Translations under genes and position numbers: made by a program | Assembly (NCBI RefSeq): GCF_003015145.1 | Contig: NZ_CP027845.1 | Coordinates: 248,001-312,000 of the forward strand | Reading direction: 5' to 3' | Length of the DNA stretch: 64,000 nt | Source of the DNA: Candidatus Phycorickettsia trachydisci | GTDB taxonomy: Bacteria > Pseudomonadota > Alphaproteobacteria > Rickettsiales > Rickettsiaceae | Notes under the pieces: generated by a model | The model's input: the letters and a program-made list of their open reading frames with translations, nothing else | Database searches by the model: none | Told to the model about the DNA's origin: nothing | Shown here: positions 19,072-26,995 of the stretch, one piece after another | How positions within the stretch are numbered: the stretch's first letter is position 1 | How the letters are laid out: every line of letters begins with the position of its first letter

Positions 19072-19930
19072 CTTGTAACACTTTTACCTTAATTGTTTTA
19101 AGGTATCTTTTGCTGGCATCTATTACTTCTGCTTGCACATTTTCATTAACAGTAACTACAGTATTAATAGGGGGTACCTTATTAGCAATAGCAGTGACCA
19201 AGCCCCCAATTGTATCGCAGTCATATTGATCTTTTTGCAGGTCTATATTTAACAGCTCCTCCACTTTCTCTATCCTGGCTCGTGCATTGATAATTAGTGT
19301 GGTTTCATCGAGAAGCTGATACTCGTCTTTATCGTTAGGTGCTCGGTCATGTTCATCACGAATTTCTCCTACCAATGCTTCTATAACATTTTCGTTTGTG
19401 ACTATTCCTTTTGTACCTCCATACTCGTCGACCACAACAGCTAAATGCGTGCGGTCTTTTTGCATTTGAGCAAGTAGCTTAACTAGTTTAGTGGAGTCTA
19501 CAACTGTCAAAGGTTTTCTAATTAAGTCCAAAGGCTTTAAGGTAGAGCCAGTGATAAAGTTCTTGTATAGATCTTTAATGTGGATAAAACCAACAACATT
19601 ATCTAAATTGTTTTCGTATACTAAGATGCGTGTATGAAAGTGTTTAGTTAAAGCTTGATTTATTTCGGCAATAGTTGCTGTAGATTTAACCCCAAACACA
19701 TCTGATCTTGGGATCAAAATATCTTCTACAGTTTTGTCGATAAATTGTACATAGTTTTCCAGGATGAGTTTTGACATATCATCAATTTTATCATCTTTGC
19801 TTAGTAACTTATCGAGAGCGTTGGAATATAGATCTTTCTGCTTGTGTATATAAGCTAATTGTTTCCAAAAATTGTATATCTTATTAAAAAAATTTTGAAA
19901 GATATTTGAGTGTCGGTCTGTATTGGGCAT
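19064..19930 (-). CDS. tlyC: TlyC/CorC-family CBS-domain protein
   Basis: This 288-residue protein carries a pair of CBS domains (about residues 65-190; ILIPRSDVFGVKS, HLAVVVDEYGGTKGIVT) and a C-terminal CorC/HlyC transporter-associated domain (about 205-285). It lacks the N-terminal DUF21 membrane domain, like TlyC of Rickettsia. TlyC has been described as a haemolysin, while the related CorC takes part in Mg/Co efflux; the true role is uncertain. It sits 3 bp after ybeY and overlaps mutM, the same ybeY-corC neighbourhood seen in many proteobacteria. Confidence 0.88.
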   Translation of the reverse strand: MPNTDRHSNIFQNFFNKIYNFWKQLAYIHKQKDLYSNALDKLLSKDDKIDDMSKLILENYVQFIDKTVEDILIPRSDVFGVKSTATIAEINQALTKHFHTRILVYENNLDNVVGFIHIKDLYKNFITGSTLKPLDLIRKPLTVVDSTKLVKLLAQMQKDRTHLAVVVDEYGGTKGIVTNENVIEALVGEIRDEHDRAPNDKDEYQLLDETTLIINARARIEKVEELLNIDLQKDQYDCDTIGGLVTAIANKVPPINTVVTVNENVQAEVIDASKRYLKTIKVKVLQDA

Positions 19931-19933
19931 AAA

Positions 19934-20422
19934 TTATTTTATCTGCGAGAGAATTATACGCTCCATCTCTTCCATAATTTTTGCATCATCAGATTTGATA
20001 TGATCAAAACCTAGTAGATGTAAAAAACCATGTATTAAAAGATGTGAACAGTGTTTAATTATAGAAACGGATAATTTTTTAGATTCTATAAAACAAGTAT
20101 TATAGCTAAGTATCACTTCACCTAAATTGAGGCTATCAGTTTGTATTTTTAAATTAGGTAGATGTAAGTCTTTATAGTCCAATTCTATCTTTGGAAATGC
20201 TAGGACATTTGTTGGTTTATTTTTATGCAAATATCTATTGTTTAAATACCTAATGTAGCTATTGTTTGATAGAAAAACCGAGGCTTCTATTAGTTTAAAT
20301 GATTTTAAGCTTAAAAAACTATCTATTATTAACTGAAAGATCTTGTTGATAAAGCTAGCATTAAGGTCTGGGTAGGATTCCCATTGTTTATTTTGTATAA
20401 AAAGACTGATTTTTGTATCCAT
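19934..20422 (-). CDS. ybeY: Endoribonuclease / rRNA maturation factor YbeY
   Basis: YbeY is a zinc-dependent RNase needed for 16S rRNA 3'-end maturation and ribosome quality control. The metal motif H-x3-H-x5-H is present in HGFLHLLGFDH. The preceding LNLGEVILSYN and TNVLAFP are also family landmarks. Length (162 aa) is normal. It is the first gene of the ybeY-tlyC-mutM operon, 3 bp before tlyC. Confidence 0.95.
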   Translation of the reverse strand: MDTKISLFIQNKQWESYPDLNASFINKIFQLIIDSFLSLKSFKLIEASVFLSNNSYIRYLNNRYLHKNKPTNVLAFPKIELDYKDLHLPNLKIQTDSLNLGEVILSYNTCFIESKKLSVSIIKHCSHLLIHGFLHLLGFDHIKSDDAKIMEEMERIILSQIK

Positions 20423-20611
20423 TGGAAAAAGCTTTTAAAAAGCTCTTAGGAGTTTTTGAAAAACTAAGAATATTTTGGGGAGATAAATCGTAGGACTCAT
20501 ATAAACTTTAAAATAACATTAACTGATTTGGAAACTTTTCAGCTTAATATATATAATATCAAAGTCGTTAAAAAGATTCAAATCAGTTAATGCCTTAACG
20601 TGTCAATTTAT

Positions 20612-22282
20612 TTATTTTGACATTTTGCTTACAACATCTACTGGTACATTTTGAGTGGCACCTGAATCAAAAGTTAATGTGAGATTTAATGTTGAGCCGG
20701 TTTTTGGAGTTTTAGCGCATCGTGTTATCATTATGTGCAAACCTTCTTGAGCAAAATCTAATGTTCCACCTGGATTAATTGTTAGTTGTCCTACTTCATC
20801 CATACCGGTTGTTCCTTCGTCATCTACAGTTTTTTTGTGTAAGACTGCTTTACATCCCTTACCTTCAGGCCCTGTTGTTGAAATATCAGTTAAGGTGATA
20901 GGTAATGAGGTGCCATTTGTTAAAGTAAGATAAATAGCTGCGTTTTTACCTTTAAATTTTACAGTAGCTGGTTGGATTGTTAAGCTTCCTGAGCTGTTAG
21001 AATCTTTTGTAGTTGCCGTGGTTGTTGTAGCATCTGCGGGTGCAGGAGTGCTAGCCGGTGTTGCCACTGTAGCGTCTGTTGATGCGGGAGTGCTAGCTGG
21101 TGTTGCTGCTGTAGTATCTGTTGATGCAGGAGTGCTAGCTGGTGTTGCGGCTGTAGCGTCTGTTGATGCAGGAGCGCTAGTCGGTGTTGCTGCCGTAGTA
21201 TCTGTTGATGCAGGAGTGCTAGCTGGTGTTGCGGCTGCGGGAGTACTAGGTACTGTTGATACCGGTGCTGGTCCAGTAAGAGTAGGAGCAGCTGGTGGTG
21301 TAGTGGTAACGGTAGTAGCTGGGGCTGATCCAGACGTGGTTGTATTGGTTGGTGCAGGTGTGTTAGCTAGAGCTGGCGCACCTGAAGCTGCTGGAGCTGG
21401 TGTGTTTGTTACTGTAGCATTAGATGTTGCATCTGGTGTTGTACTAGAGCTTGAAGAACTTGGGGTTGATGTACTTGATGTGTTATCTGCTGCTTGATCT
21501 CTAGAGGGTAATTGTGGCAAATTTCGGCTTGGTACAGAAATTGTTGAATCTAAAGCTTTATTAGGAGCTCCTTGACCTATGCCCGGAGCGCCTCCTTGTC
21601 CGCTTTGGCGGCCTTGGCCCATGCCCGGAGCGCCTCCTTGTCCGCCTTGGCCACCTTGACCCATGCCTGAAGCACCTCCTTGTTCGCCTTGGCCACCTTG
21701 ACCCATGCCTGAAGCACCTCCTTGTCCGCCTTGGCCACCTTGACCCATGCCTGGAGCGCCTCCTTGTCCGCCTTGGCCACCTTGACCCATGCCCGGAGCG
21801 CCTCCTTGTCCGCCTTGACCACCTTGACCCATGCCTGAAGCACCTCCTTGTCCGCCTTGGCCACCTTGACCCATGCCTGAAGCACCTCCTTGTCCGCCTT
21901 GGCCACCTTGACCCATGCCTGGAGCGCCTCCTTGTCCGCCTTGACCGCCTTGACCCATGCCTGGAGCGCCTCCTTGTCCGCCTTGACCGCCTTGACCCAT
22001 GCCTGGAGCGCCTCCTTGTCCGCCTTGACCGCCTTGACCCATGCCTGGAGCGCCTCCTTGTCCGCCTTGAGCTCCTCCTCGACCTCCTGGAACGCCTGGT
22101 TGACCACCTTGGCCTTTACCCCTTGCGCTGCCTTGGGCAATTAAAATTTTAGCACTATCACTGGATAGAATTGTTTTAGAATTAGTATATTTTGTTTCGA
22201 TTGATTGATTATTTTTTGCTGCCAGTGCTCCTGAAGCAATTAAAGATGTTGTAAACAGAGATACTAAAAGAAGTTTTTTCAT
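20612..22282 (-). CDS. Secreted PCuAC-domain protein with Gly-rich and Ala/Thr/Pro-rich tandem repeats
   Basis: A 556-residue exported protein. Residues 1-22 are a signal peptide (MKKLLLVSLFTTSLIASGAL). Residues about 50-232 hold twelve 14-residue repeats of the type GA(P/S)GMGQGGQGGQG. Then comes a Pro/Thr/Ala/Ser-rich linker with about five 14-residue repeats (TPASTPASTDTTAA). The last 125 residues match a PCu(A)C copper-chaperone domain (NAAIYLTLTN..., LNLTLTFDSG). The Cu(I) ligand pattern is kept: His in LHKK, then Met in TGMDEV, then x21, then HIM. PCuAC proteins deliver copper to cytochrome oxidase. Fusion to a long collagen-like repeat is unusual. Confidence 0.85.
   Translation of the reverse strand: MKKLLLVSLFTTSLIASGALAAKNNQSIETKYTNSKTILSSDSAKILIAQGSARGKGQGGQPGVPGGRGGAQGGQGGAPGMGQGGQGGQGGAPGMGQGGQGGQGGAPGMGQGGQGGQGGAPGMGQGGQGGQGGASGMGQGGQGGQGGASGMGQGGQGGQGGAPGMGQGGQGGQGGAPGMGQGGQGGQGGASGMGQGGQGEQGGASGMGQGGQGGQGGAPGMGQGRQSGQGGAPGIGQGAPNKALDSTISVPSRNLPQLPSRDQAADNTSSTSTPSSSSSSTTPDATSNATVTNTPAPAASGAPALANTPAPTNTTTSGSAPATTVTTTPPAAPTLTGPAPVSTVPSTPAAATPASTPASTDTTAATPTSAPASTDATAATPASTPASTDTTAATPASTPASTDATVATPASTPAPADATTTTATTKDSNSSGSLTIQPATVKFKGKNAAIYLTLTNGTSLPITLTDISTTGPEGKGCKAVLHKKTVDDEGTTGMDEVGQLTINPGGTLDFAQEGLHIMITRCAKTPKTGSTLNLTLTFDSGATQNVPVDVVSKMSK
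21001..21250. repeat. 42-bp tandem repeats coding the Ala/Thr/Pro linker
   Basis: About five imperfect 42-bp units with period visible as GGAGTGCTAGCTGGTGTTGC blocks (+ strand). They encode the TPAST-type linker of the PCuAC protein. Confidence 0.75.
21570..22080. repeat. 42-bp tandem repeats coding the Gly-rich domain
   Basis: Twelve consecutive 42-bp units, nearly identical at DNA level (CCTTGTCCGCCTTG-type blocks on the + strand), encode GA(P/S)GMGQGGQGGQG. High identity suggests recent expansion and copy-number variability between strains. Open frames on both strands here are by-products of the repeat. Confidence 0.9.
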
Positions 22283-22315
22283 AAAAATTTACTCTTTGCA
22301 TTATTATTTAATGAG

Positions 22316-22343
22316 ATTATATAGCAATAAGTTTTGGGTACAA
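22316..22343 (-). promoter_or_regulatory. Promoter of the PCuAC repeat protein
   Basis: On the minus strand TTGTAC (22343-22338) and a perfect TATAAT (22321-22316) are separated by 16 bp, about 33 bp before the start codon. Confidence 0.55.
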
Positions 22344-22397
22344 GCATCTAAGCTAATATTTGCTACAAAATATTTAAAATATTTACTAGAAAGTCAC

Positions 22398-22988
22398 TTA
22401 AATACCATGTGAGTCAGATTTTTGGGAATTTAATGCATCAACAACAAAAAACAGGTAATGAATACTTGTAACAATCGTCAATATTGCTGCGATCCATAAT
22501 AAATAGTTACCCCAAGTATCAAGTTGTGGAATATTAGATCCTTTTGATCCTATTAACAGAGCTAAGATAGCAATCATCTGCAAAAAAGTTTTCATTTTTG
22601 CAAGTCCCGAGACAGGTATTTGAATTTTGTGGTCTGCCATTGCCTCTCTTATTCCTGACATTGTTAATTCTCTGGCAAGTATTAGAATACAAGGTATTTC
22701 GTGAGCTTTATTAAATTTGACAAGCATTATTAGTATGCTGGATACAAGTATTTTATCTGCAATAGGATCCAATATTCTTCCAGAATTAGACTCCATATCG
22801 AAATTTCTTGCTATATAACCATCTAAAAAGTCTGTTATACTTGCAATAAAAAATAAAATGCCATTTATCCTGTAAGTCATTACTATGTCATCTAAATAAC
22901 TAGATAAATAAAAATTTATAATTATGATAGGAGTAATGAAAATTCGTATAATACTTAAGGTATTGGGTAAATATTTTTTATTTAACAT
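22398..22988 (-). CDS. pgsA: CDP-diacylglycerol-glycerol-3-phosphate 3-phosphatidyltransferase
   Basis: PgsA makes phosphatidylglycerophosphate, the committed step to phosphatidylglycerol. The CDP-alcohol phosphotransferase signature D-G-x2-A-R-x8-9-G-x3-D-x3-D is seen in DGYIARNFDMESNSG followed by RILDPIAD. Several membrane helices are evident. Length (196 aa) is typical. It is divergent from the gene at 23008, with only 19 bp between their starts. Confidence 0.96.
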   Translation of the reverse strand: MLNKKYLPNTLSIIRIFITPIIIINFYLSSYLDDIVMTYRINGILFFIASITDFLDGYIARNFDMESNSGRILDPIADKILVSSILIMLVKFNKAHEIPCILILARELTMSGIREAMADHKIQIPVSGLAKMKTFLQMIAILALLIGSKGSNIPQLDTWGNYLLWIAAILTIVTSIHYLFFVVDALNSQKSDSHGI

Positions 22989-23007
22989 TTAATTTATAGT
23001 TTTTCGT

Positions 23008-23637
23008 GTGAAAATTATTAAAGCTGCTTTCTTAATGCTACTTCTTATCTTGGTCGCAAGTGGAATATTTTTCTACAATAAGAATGCTTCTCCTATCATA
23101 ATATTTTATGATGGTCAGTCTCGTAAAGCTAAAAATGTACCATCTAAAATGACCAAACTTAATTTATCAGTATATGAAAATCTTAGCGATATCAACAACA
23201 ATAACAAAATAAGTACAAAAATATTGGATCAAGAAAAACCTTTAGATTTAAATTTAGAATCTAATAGTATCGTTGAGGACGTTATAAATGAATTTATTGA
23301 GAAATCAGAGGTTATAGATTATGAAGGTATTAAAGTCACATCATATCCTGAGACGCAGATTTATAAAATTCGTAAACCTAAATCCCACAGTCTATACAAC
23401 CTTGATTTGGGCTATTATGTAATCGAAGAAAAATCCAATCAAGTATTTCGTCATATGGTAAGCATCGAACCGAGCTTAGAGAAATATACTAAAAGTGTAA
23501 AGATTGAAAATTTTAAAGATAGAGCTTTGTATCATATGACTTTAAGTAATTTGCCAAATTTTAATACTGCCATTAATATTTGTAGAAAACTTAGTCATGC
23601 AGGACAAGATTGTGTGGTGATGAATGGTGCTAGATGA
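23008..23637 (+). CDS. Membrane-anchored protein of unknown function
   Basis: A 209-residue protein starting with GTG. It has one N-terminal membrane anchor (AAFLMLLLILVASGIFFY) and a hydrophilic periplasmic part. The C-terminal 60 residues (alternating strands and a helix, YHMTLSNLPNFNTAINIC, ending DCVVMNG) loosely resemble a SPOR fold, but I would not assign it. It starts 19 bp from the divergent pgsA. Function unknown. Confidence 0.65.
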   Translation: MKIIKAAFLMLLLILVASGIFFYNKNASPIIIFYDGQSRKAKNVPSKMTKLNLSVYENLSDINNNNKISTKILDQEKPLDLNLESNSIVEDVINEFIEKSEVIDYEGIKVTSYPETQIYKIRKPKSHSLYNLDLGYYVIEEKSNQVFRHMVSIEPSLEKYTKSVKIENFKDRALYHMTLSNLPNFNTAINICRKLSHAGQDCVVMNGAR

Positions 23638-23720
23638 AGTCTTGAGTAGTAAAATATTTTCTAATAATTTTGTTATTAAGTTTTAGGAATAGATATGTAA
23701 TAAATTATAATTTTGTTAAT

Positions 23721-23736
23721 GGCGCCTATAGGCGCC
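23721..23736. terminator. Perfect 16-bp palindrome GGCGCCTATAGGCGCC
   Basis: A GC-rich perfect palindrome in AT-rich DNA between convergent genes. On the + strand it is followed by TATAATAGTTTTC. It is probably a weak bidirectional terminator. Confidence 0.45.
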
Positions 23737-23772
23737 TATAATAGTTTTCAAAGGGTTATATTGTTGCCACCG

Positions 23773-24015
23773 TTACAATCCTCGATCATTATTACTAAAG
23801 CTTCTTCTATAATTAAGTACTTTTGTTGTTTTGGGATTTTTTGCTTCCTCTGCTATGCTTTGGGTTTGTCTTGCTAGTTCTGGTGTTACCGCTGAATAAC
23901 TTTTTTCTAAACCTCTAGATTCCTCTGCAGCTCGTTGTATTGAATCAAATTCCAGTAGAGCGTTAAAATGTTTATTACCATGAGAAGATGTTCTATACCT
24001 TGAGATTGTGGCCAA
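23773..24015 (-). CDS. Small protein of unknown function
   Basis: A possible 80-residue protein starting at TTG (24015), with AGAGGT about 12 nt upstream. The sequence is hydrophilic with a helical centre (QRAAEESRGLEKSYSAV, LARQTQSIAEEAKNPK). No family is recognised. It lies between an ankyrin gene and a GC-rich palindrome on the same strand and could be a genuine small accessory gene or a gene fragment. Confidence 0.3.
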   Translation of the reverse strand: MATISRYRTSSHGNKHFNALLEFDSIQRAAEESRGLEKSYSAVTPELARQTQSIAEEAKNPKTTKVLNYRRSFSNNDRGL

Positions 24016-24098
24016 GTTTTTTTATTACCTCTTGTTTTAATTCTGCCTTTTTATCATACACAGCAATGAAGATAAAGAGGTAACTATGCTGATAACCC

Positions 24099-25076
24099 TT
24101 ATCTTTCAATACCATTAGAATTTTTCTTTGAACGCAGTCCTTTAACTTTTTCTCCTAACTTTTTAGCCACCCTCCTTACTCTTTGAAGTATGGATGGTCT
24201 TTTTGCTGCTTTATTCAAATCTTCATATATCTTTTCGAATGCTTTTTTATCAAGATCATCGAAATTTTTGATATTATTTTCTTTAATGAACTTTTTTGGC
24301 TTTATATAATCATCGCCTAATTTTAATAATGCCTCCTTATCTTTTGGATCTAAAGCACTATGATTCCGAACTCTGTCAAAATAGTTAAGACCATTTTTAT
24401 CCTTCATATTAGGGTTGGCTCCTGCTTTTAAAAGTTTGTCTACTACTTTTATTGTTTCTTCTCCTTCAAAGGCTTCTAAAACAATCGTCAAGGGAGTTAG
24501 GCCTTTGGCATTTTGGTTATTTACATCTGCTTTGGCTTCAAGAAGAAAATCTATCATTTTAGGGTCGTACTCAAATGTGTTTTCTAAATAATAGGTCAAT
24601 ATATTATTGCGAAAATCAAGAGGGCCAACATAACCCTTTATTACATCGGTATCCCTGGCAATTACTCGTGCTGTTTCTATATCATTTTCCTTCATTACTG
24701 CGTTACGAAAAACGAGGGATGGTGTATTATCACCAAATGACAGTTTTGGATTTGCTCCGTTTGTGAGTAAGATGTGTTGTACTTTTTTCCCTGCCAGTGC
24801 GAAAGGGCTCGATTTTGCATTATTTAATACATTGACATCAGCGCCAGCATCAACTAATGTTTGCATTATTTGTGCATTTTGTCTCTCTGTGGCTAAGTGT
24901 AATATGGTACCTTTATTAAGAATTCCTGTAAGTTCATAATTATAACCCTCTGATGGAAATCTATAATTAACATCAATACCTGTTTTAAGCAATTTTTTTA
25001 CTTTTGTCGTATCTCCTTGTTCTACAGCCTCAATTAAATCTAAATATTTTTGTTCTATAGGCATAAAATTCACCAT
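24099..25076 (-). CDS. Ankyrin-repeat protein with basic C-terminus
   Basis: This 325-residue protein has about five ankyrin repeats in residues 8-250 (TILHLATERQNAQIMQTLV, LTPLTIVLEAFEGEET, ANPNMKDKNGLNYFDR) and a Lys/Arg-rich tail (SILQRVRRVAKKLGEKVKGL, RSKK). The basic tail could be a nuclear-localisation or membrane-binding segment; this is inference. The start is ambiguous: ATG at 25076, or ATG at 25064 preceded by GGTGA at 5 nt. It is an effector candidate, with no signal peptide. Confidence 0.8.
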   Translation of the reverse strand: MVNFMPIEQKYLDLIEAVEQGDTTKVKKLLKTGIDVNYRFPSEGYNYELTGILNKGTILHLATERQNAQIMQTLVDAGADVNVLNNAKSSPFALAGKKVQHILLTNGANPKLSFGDNTPSLVFRNAVMKENDIETARVIARDTDVIKGYVGPLDFRNNILTYYLENTFEYDPKMIDFLLEAKADVNNQNAKGLTPLTIVLEAFEGEETIKVVDKLLKAGANPNMKDKNGLNYFDRVRNHSALDPKDKEALLKLGDDYIKPKKFIKENNIKNFDDLDKKAFEKIYEDLNKAAKRPSILQRVRRVAKKLGEKVKGLRSKKNSNGIER

Positions 25077-25387
25077 TTAATTAAACTCTTTGAATTATAT
25101 CTTAAAATAGGTAATAAACTCAAAGTTTAAGACCTATAAAGCATAAAATTACAAACATAGGTAGTTAATTTAACTCATATTGTCCTGTATGGATGCTATT
25201 AATATTTTACAGAAAATACAAATAATCTTGATGCTGTTGCGCTGTATGTTCTTTTATGTTAAAGTGTTTCTCGTGAAGTAATGGTTATGATAGTTAGCAA
25301 AATCTTGCGACAAGTTTTTTGTAAAATTTTGTGTTTGATTTAGCTTATGTCAGCCGAATGTTGTAGTTTAATTTAATTTATTTTAAT
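25077..25387. other. Divergent intergenic region upstream of tlc, no gene seen
   Basis: 311 bp of AT-rich sequence between the divergent ankyrin gene and tlc. No conserved reading frame, RNA gene or strong promoter pair was recognised, although the tlc promoter must lie here. Confidence 0.5.
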
Positions 25388-26845
25388 ATGTCTAGTTTTG
25401 CTAAAGAGCTGAAAAATGCTGTGTGGCCTATCGAAAACAAGGAATTGCCTAAGTTTTTGCCAATGGCTTTTATGATGATGTGTATTTTATTTAACTATGC
25501 TGTTCTTCGTTCAATCAAAGACAGTTTGATAGTTGTTAATATTGGTGCTGAAGCAATAAACTTCTTAAAGTTTTATGTAGTATTGCCTTCTGCTGTTTTG
25601 GCGATGATTGTTTACAGTAAGCTCTGCAACGTAACAAATGCAGCCGGAGTGTTTTATGCAATATCGGCATTTTTTATAGCATATTTACTTGCCTTTGCAC
25701 TATTTATATATCCAAATCCTACAGTCGTACATCCTGATCAAGTATGGATTGATTCTTTAGCTGCTCAATATGATAGGTGGAAGTGGTTTATCAAAATCAT
25801 GGGCAAGTGGAGTTATGCTTCTTTTTACGTAGTTGCAGAACTATGGGGAAGTTTAATGGTATCTTTACTATTTTGGCAATTTGCTAATAGTATAACAGCA
25901 ACAGCTGAAGCTAAAAGGTTCTATGCTATGTTTGGTATGCTTGGAAATCTTGGTTTGCCAATAGCTGGTAGCGTATTAAAAATGCAAATGGCTGACCCTA
26001 TTGAAACCACTAAGTTTAAAGTCTTAATGACGGCAATCAGTGCGGTTGCAATCGTTATGTCTTATTACTGGCTTAACACAAGAGTTTTGCCTTATCAAGA
26101 TGCTGGTGGCGCGAAAACTAAAAAGACAAAAATGAAACTTTCTTTAGGTGAAAGTTTCAAAATGATTCTCTCATCAAGATATTTAGCTTTAATTGCTTTA
26201 TTGATTATTTCCTATAGTATTTCAACAAATTTAGTTGAGGTAGCATGGAAAGCTAAAGCAAGAGCTTTATATCCAACTGTTGAATCTTATCAAAACTTTA
26301 TGGGTAATTTCCAGATTATTCAAGGTTATGGAACAATTATTTTCATGCTTATTGGCAGTAATATCTTACGTAAGCTTTCTTGGAAAACAGCAGCCCTTAT
26401 TACTCCCTTAATGTTCTTGGTGACTGGTCTTGGATTCTTCAGCTTTGTGATTTTTGATGATATTATTTCTGCATATTTATCTGCATTCTTAAGTGGTGGT
26501 GCGCTAGCGTTTGCTGTATCTCTTGGAACATGGCAGCAAGTTTTAGGAAAAGGAACAAAATATTCATTATTTGATCCAACAAAAGAGATGTCATATATTC
26601 CTCTTGATGATGAGATGAAATCAAAAGGTAAGGCTGCGGTTGATGTGATCGGAGGAAGGCTTGGTAAGTCTGGTGGCGCATTTATCCAATCAACTACGTT
26701 CATACTATTCCCATCACTTACGTTTGCTGAAGCAATACCATATTTTGCTGTAATATTTACATTTATAGTACTCTTATGGTTATATGCAGTAAGTAAGTTG
26801 AATGTTGAGTACAATAAAAAGCTTGCTTCAGTTTCTAGTAACTAG
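25388..26845 (+). CDS. tlc: ATP/ADP translocase (NTT family)
   Basis: Tlc exchanges host ATP for bacterial ADP across the inner membrane (energy parasitism). The 485-residue protein has about eleven or twelve membrane helices. Family-typical segments are RSIKDSLIVVNIGAEAINF, the charged loop WPIENKELPKFLPMA at the N-terminus, FALFIYPNP, ELWGSLMVSLLFWQFAN and ATAEAKRFYAMFG. Rickettsiales often have several Tlc paralogs with different nucleotide specificity, so the substrate of this copy is not settled. It ends at a good terminator. Confidence 0.97.
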   Translation: MSSFAKELKNAVWPIENKELPKFLPMAFMMMCILFNYAVLRSIKDSLIVVNIGAEAINFLKFYVVLPSAVLAMIVYSKLCNVTNAAGVFYAISAFFIAYLLAFALFIYPNPTVVHPDQVWIDSLAAQYDRWKWFIKIMGKWSYASFYVVAELWGSLMVSLLFWQFANSITATAEAKRFYAMFGMLGNLGLPIAGSVLKMQMADPIETTKFKVLMTAISAVAIVMSYYWLNTRVLPYQDAGGAKTKKTKMKLSLGESFKMILSSRYLALIALLIISYSISTNLVEVAWKAKARALYPTVESYQNFMGNFQIIQGYGTIIFMLIGSNILRKLSWKTAALITPLMFLVTGLGFFSFVIFDDIISAYLSAFLSGGALAFAVSLGTWQQVLGKGTKYSLFDPTKEMSYIPLDDEMKSKGKAAVDVIGGRLGKSGGAFIQSTTFILFPSLTFAEAIPYFAVIFTFIVLLWLYAVSKLNVEYNKKLASVSSN

Positions 26846-26872
26846 TTAGCTTTACATTCCATATACTATCTC

Positions 26873-26908
26873 AAACCCTCTAGATCTGTTAGATTTAGGG
26901 GGTTTTTT
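26873..26908 (+). terminator. Rho-independent terminator of tlc
   Basis: AAACCC (26873-26878) pairs with GGGTTT within GGGGGTTTTTT (from 26898), giving a stem closed over an AT-rich loop and followed by a T-run. Confidence 0.75.
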
Positions 26909-26932
26909 ATTGACTAGTTTTGGAAATATTGC

Positions 26933-26961
26933 TTGACAATATTAATAAAAATTAATACTAT
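26933..26961 (+). promoter_or_regulatory. Promoter of the ankyrin gene at 26996
   Basis: A perfect TTGACA (26933-26938) and TACTAT (26956-26961) are separated by 17 bp, 34 bp before the start. Confidence 0.65.
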
Positions 26962-26995
26962 AGATATAATAATAAATAAATATTAGTATAGATAT

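Noticed and set aside
21018-22144. Long open frames on both strands in the repeat region (159, 187 and 84 codons)
   Set aside because: They are products of 42-bp repeats whose length is a multiple of three. The signal peptide and PCuAC domain fix the real frame.
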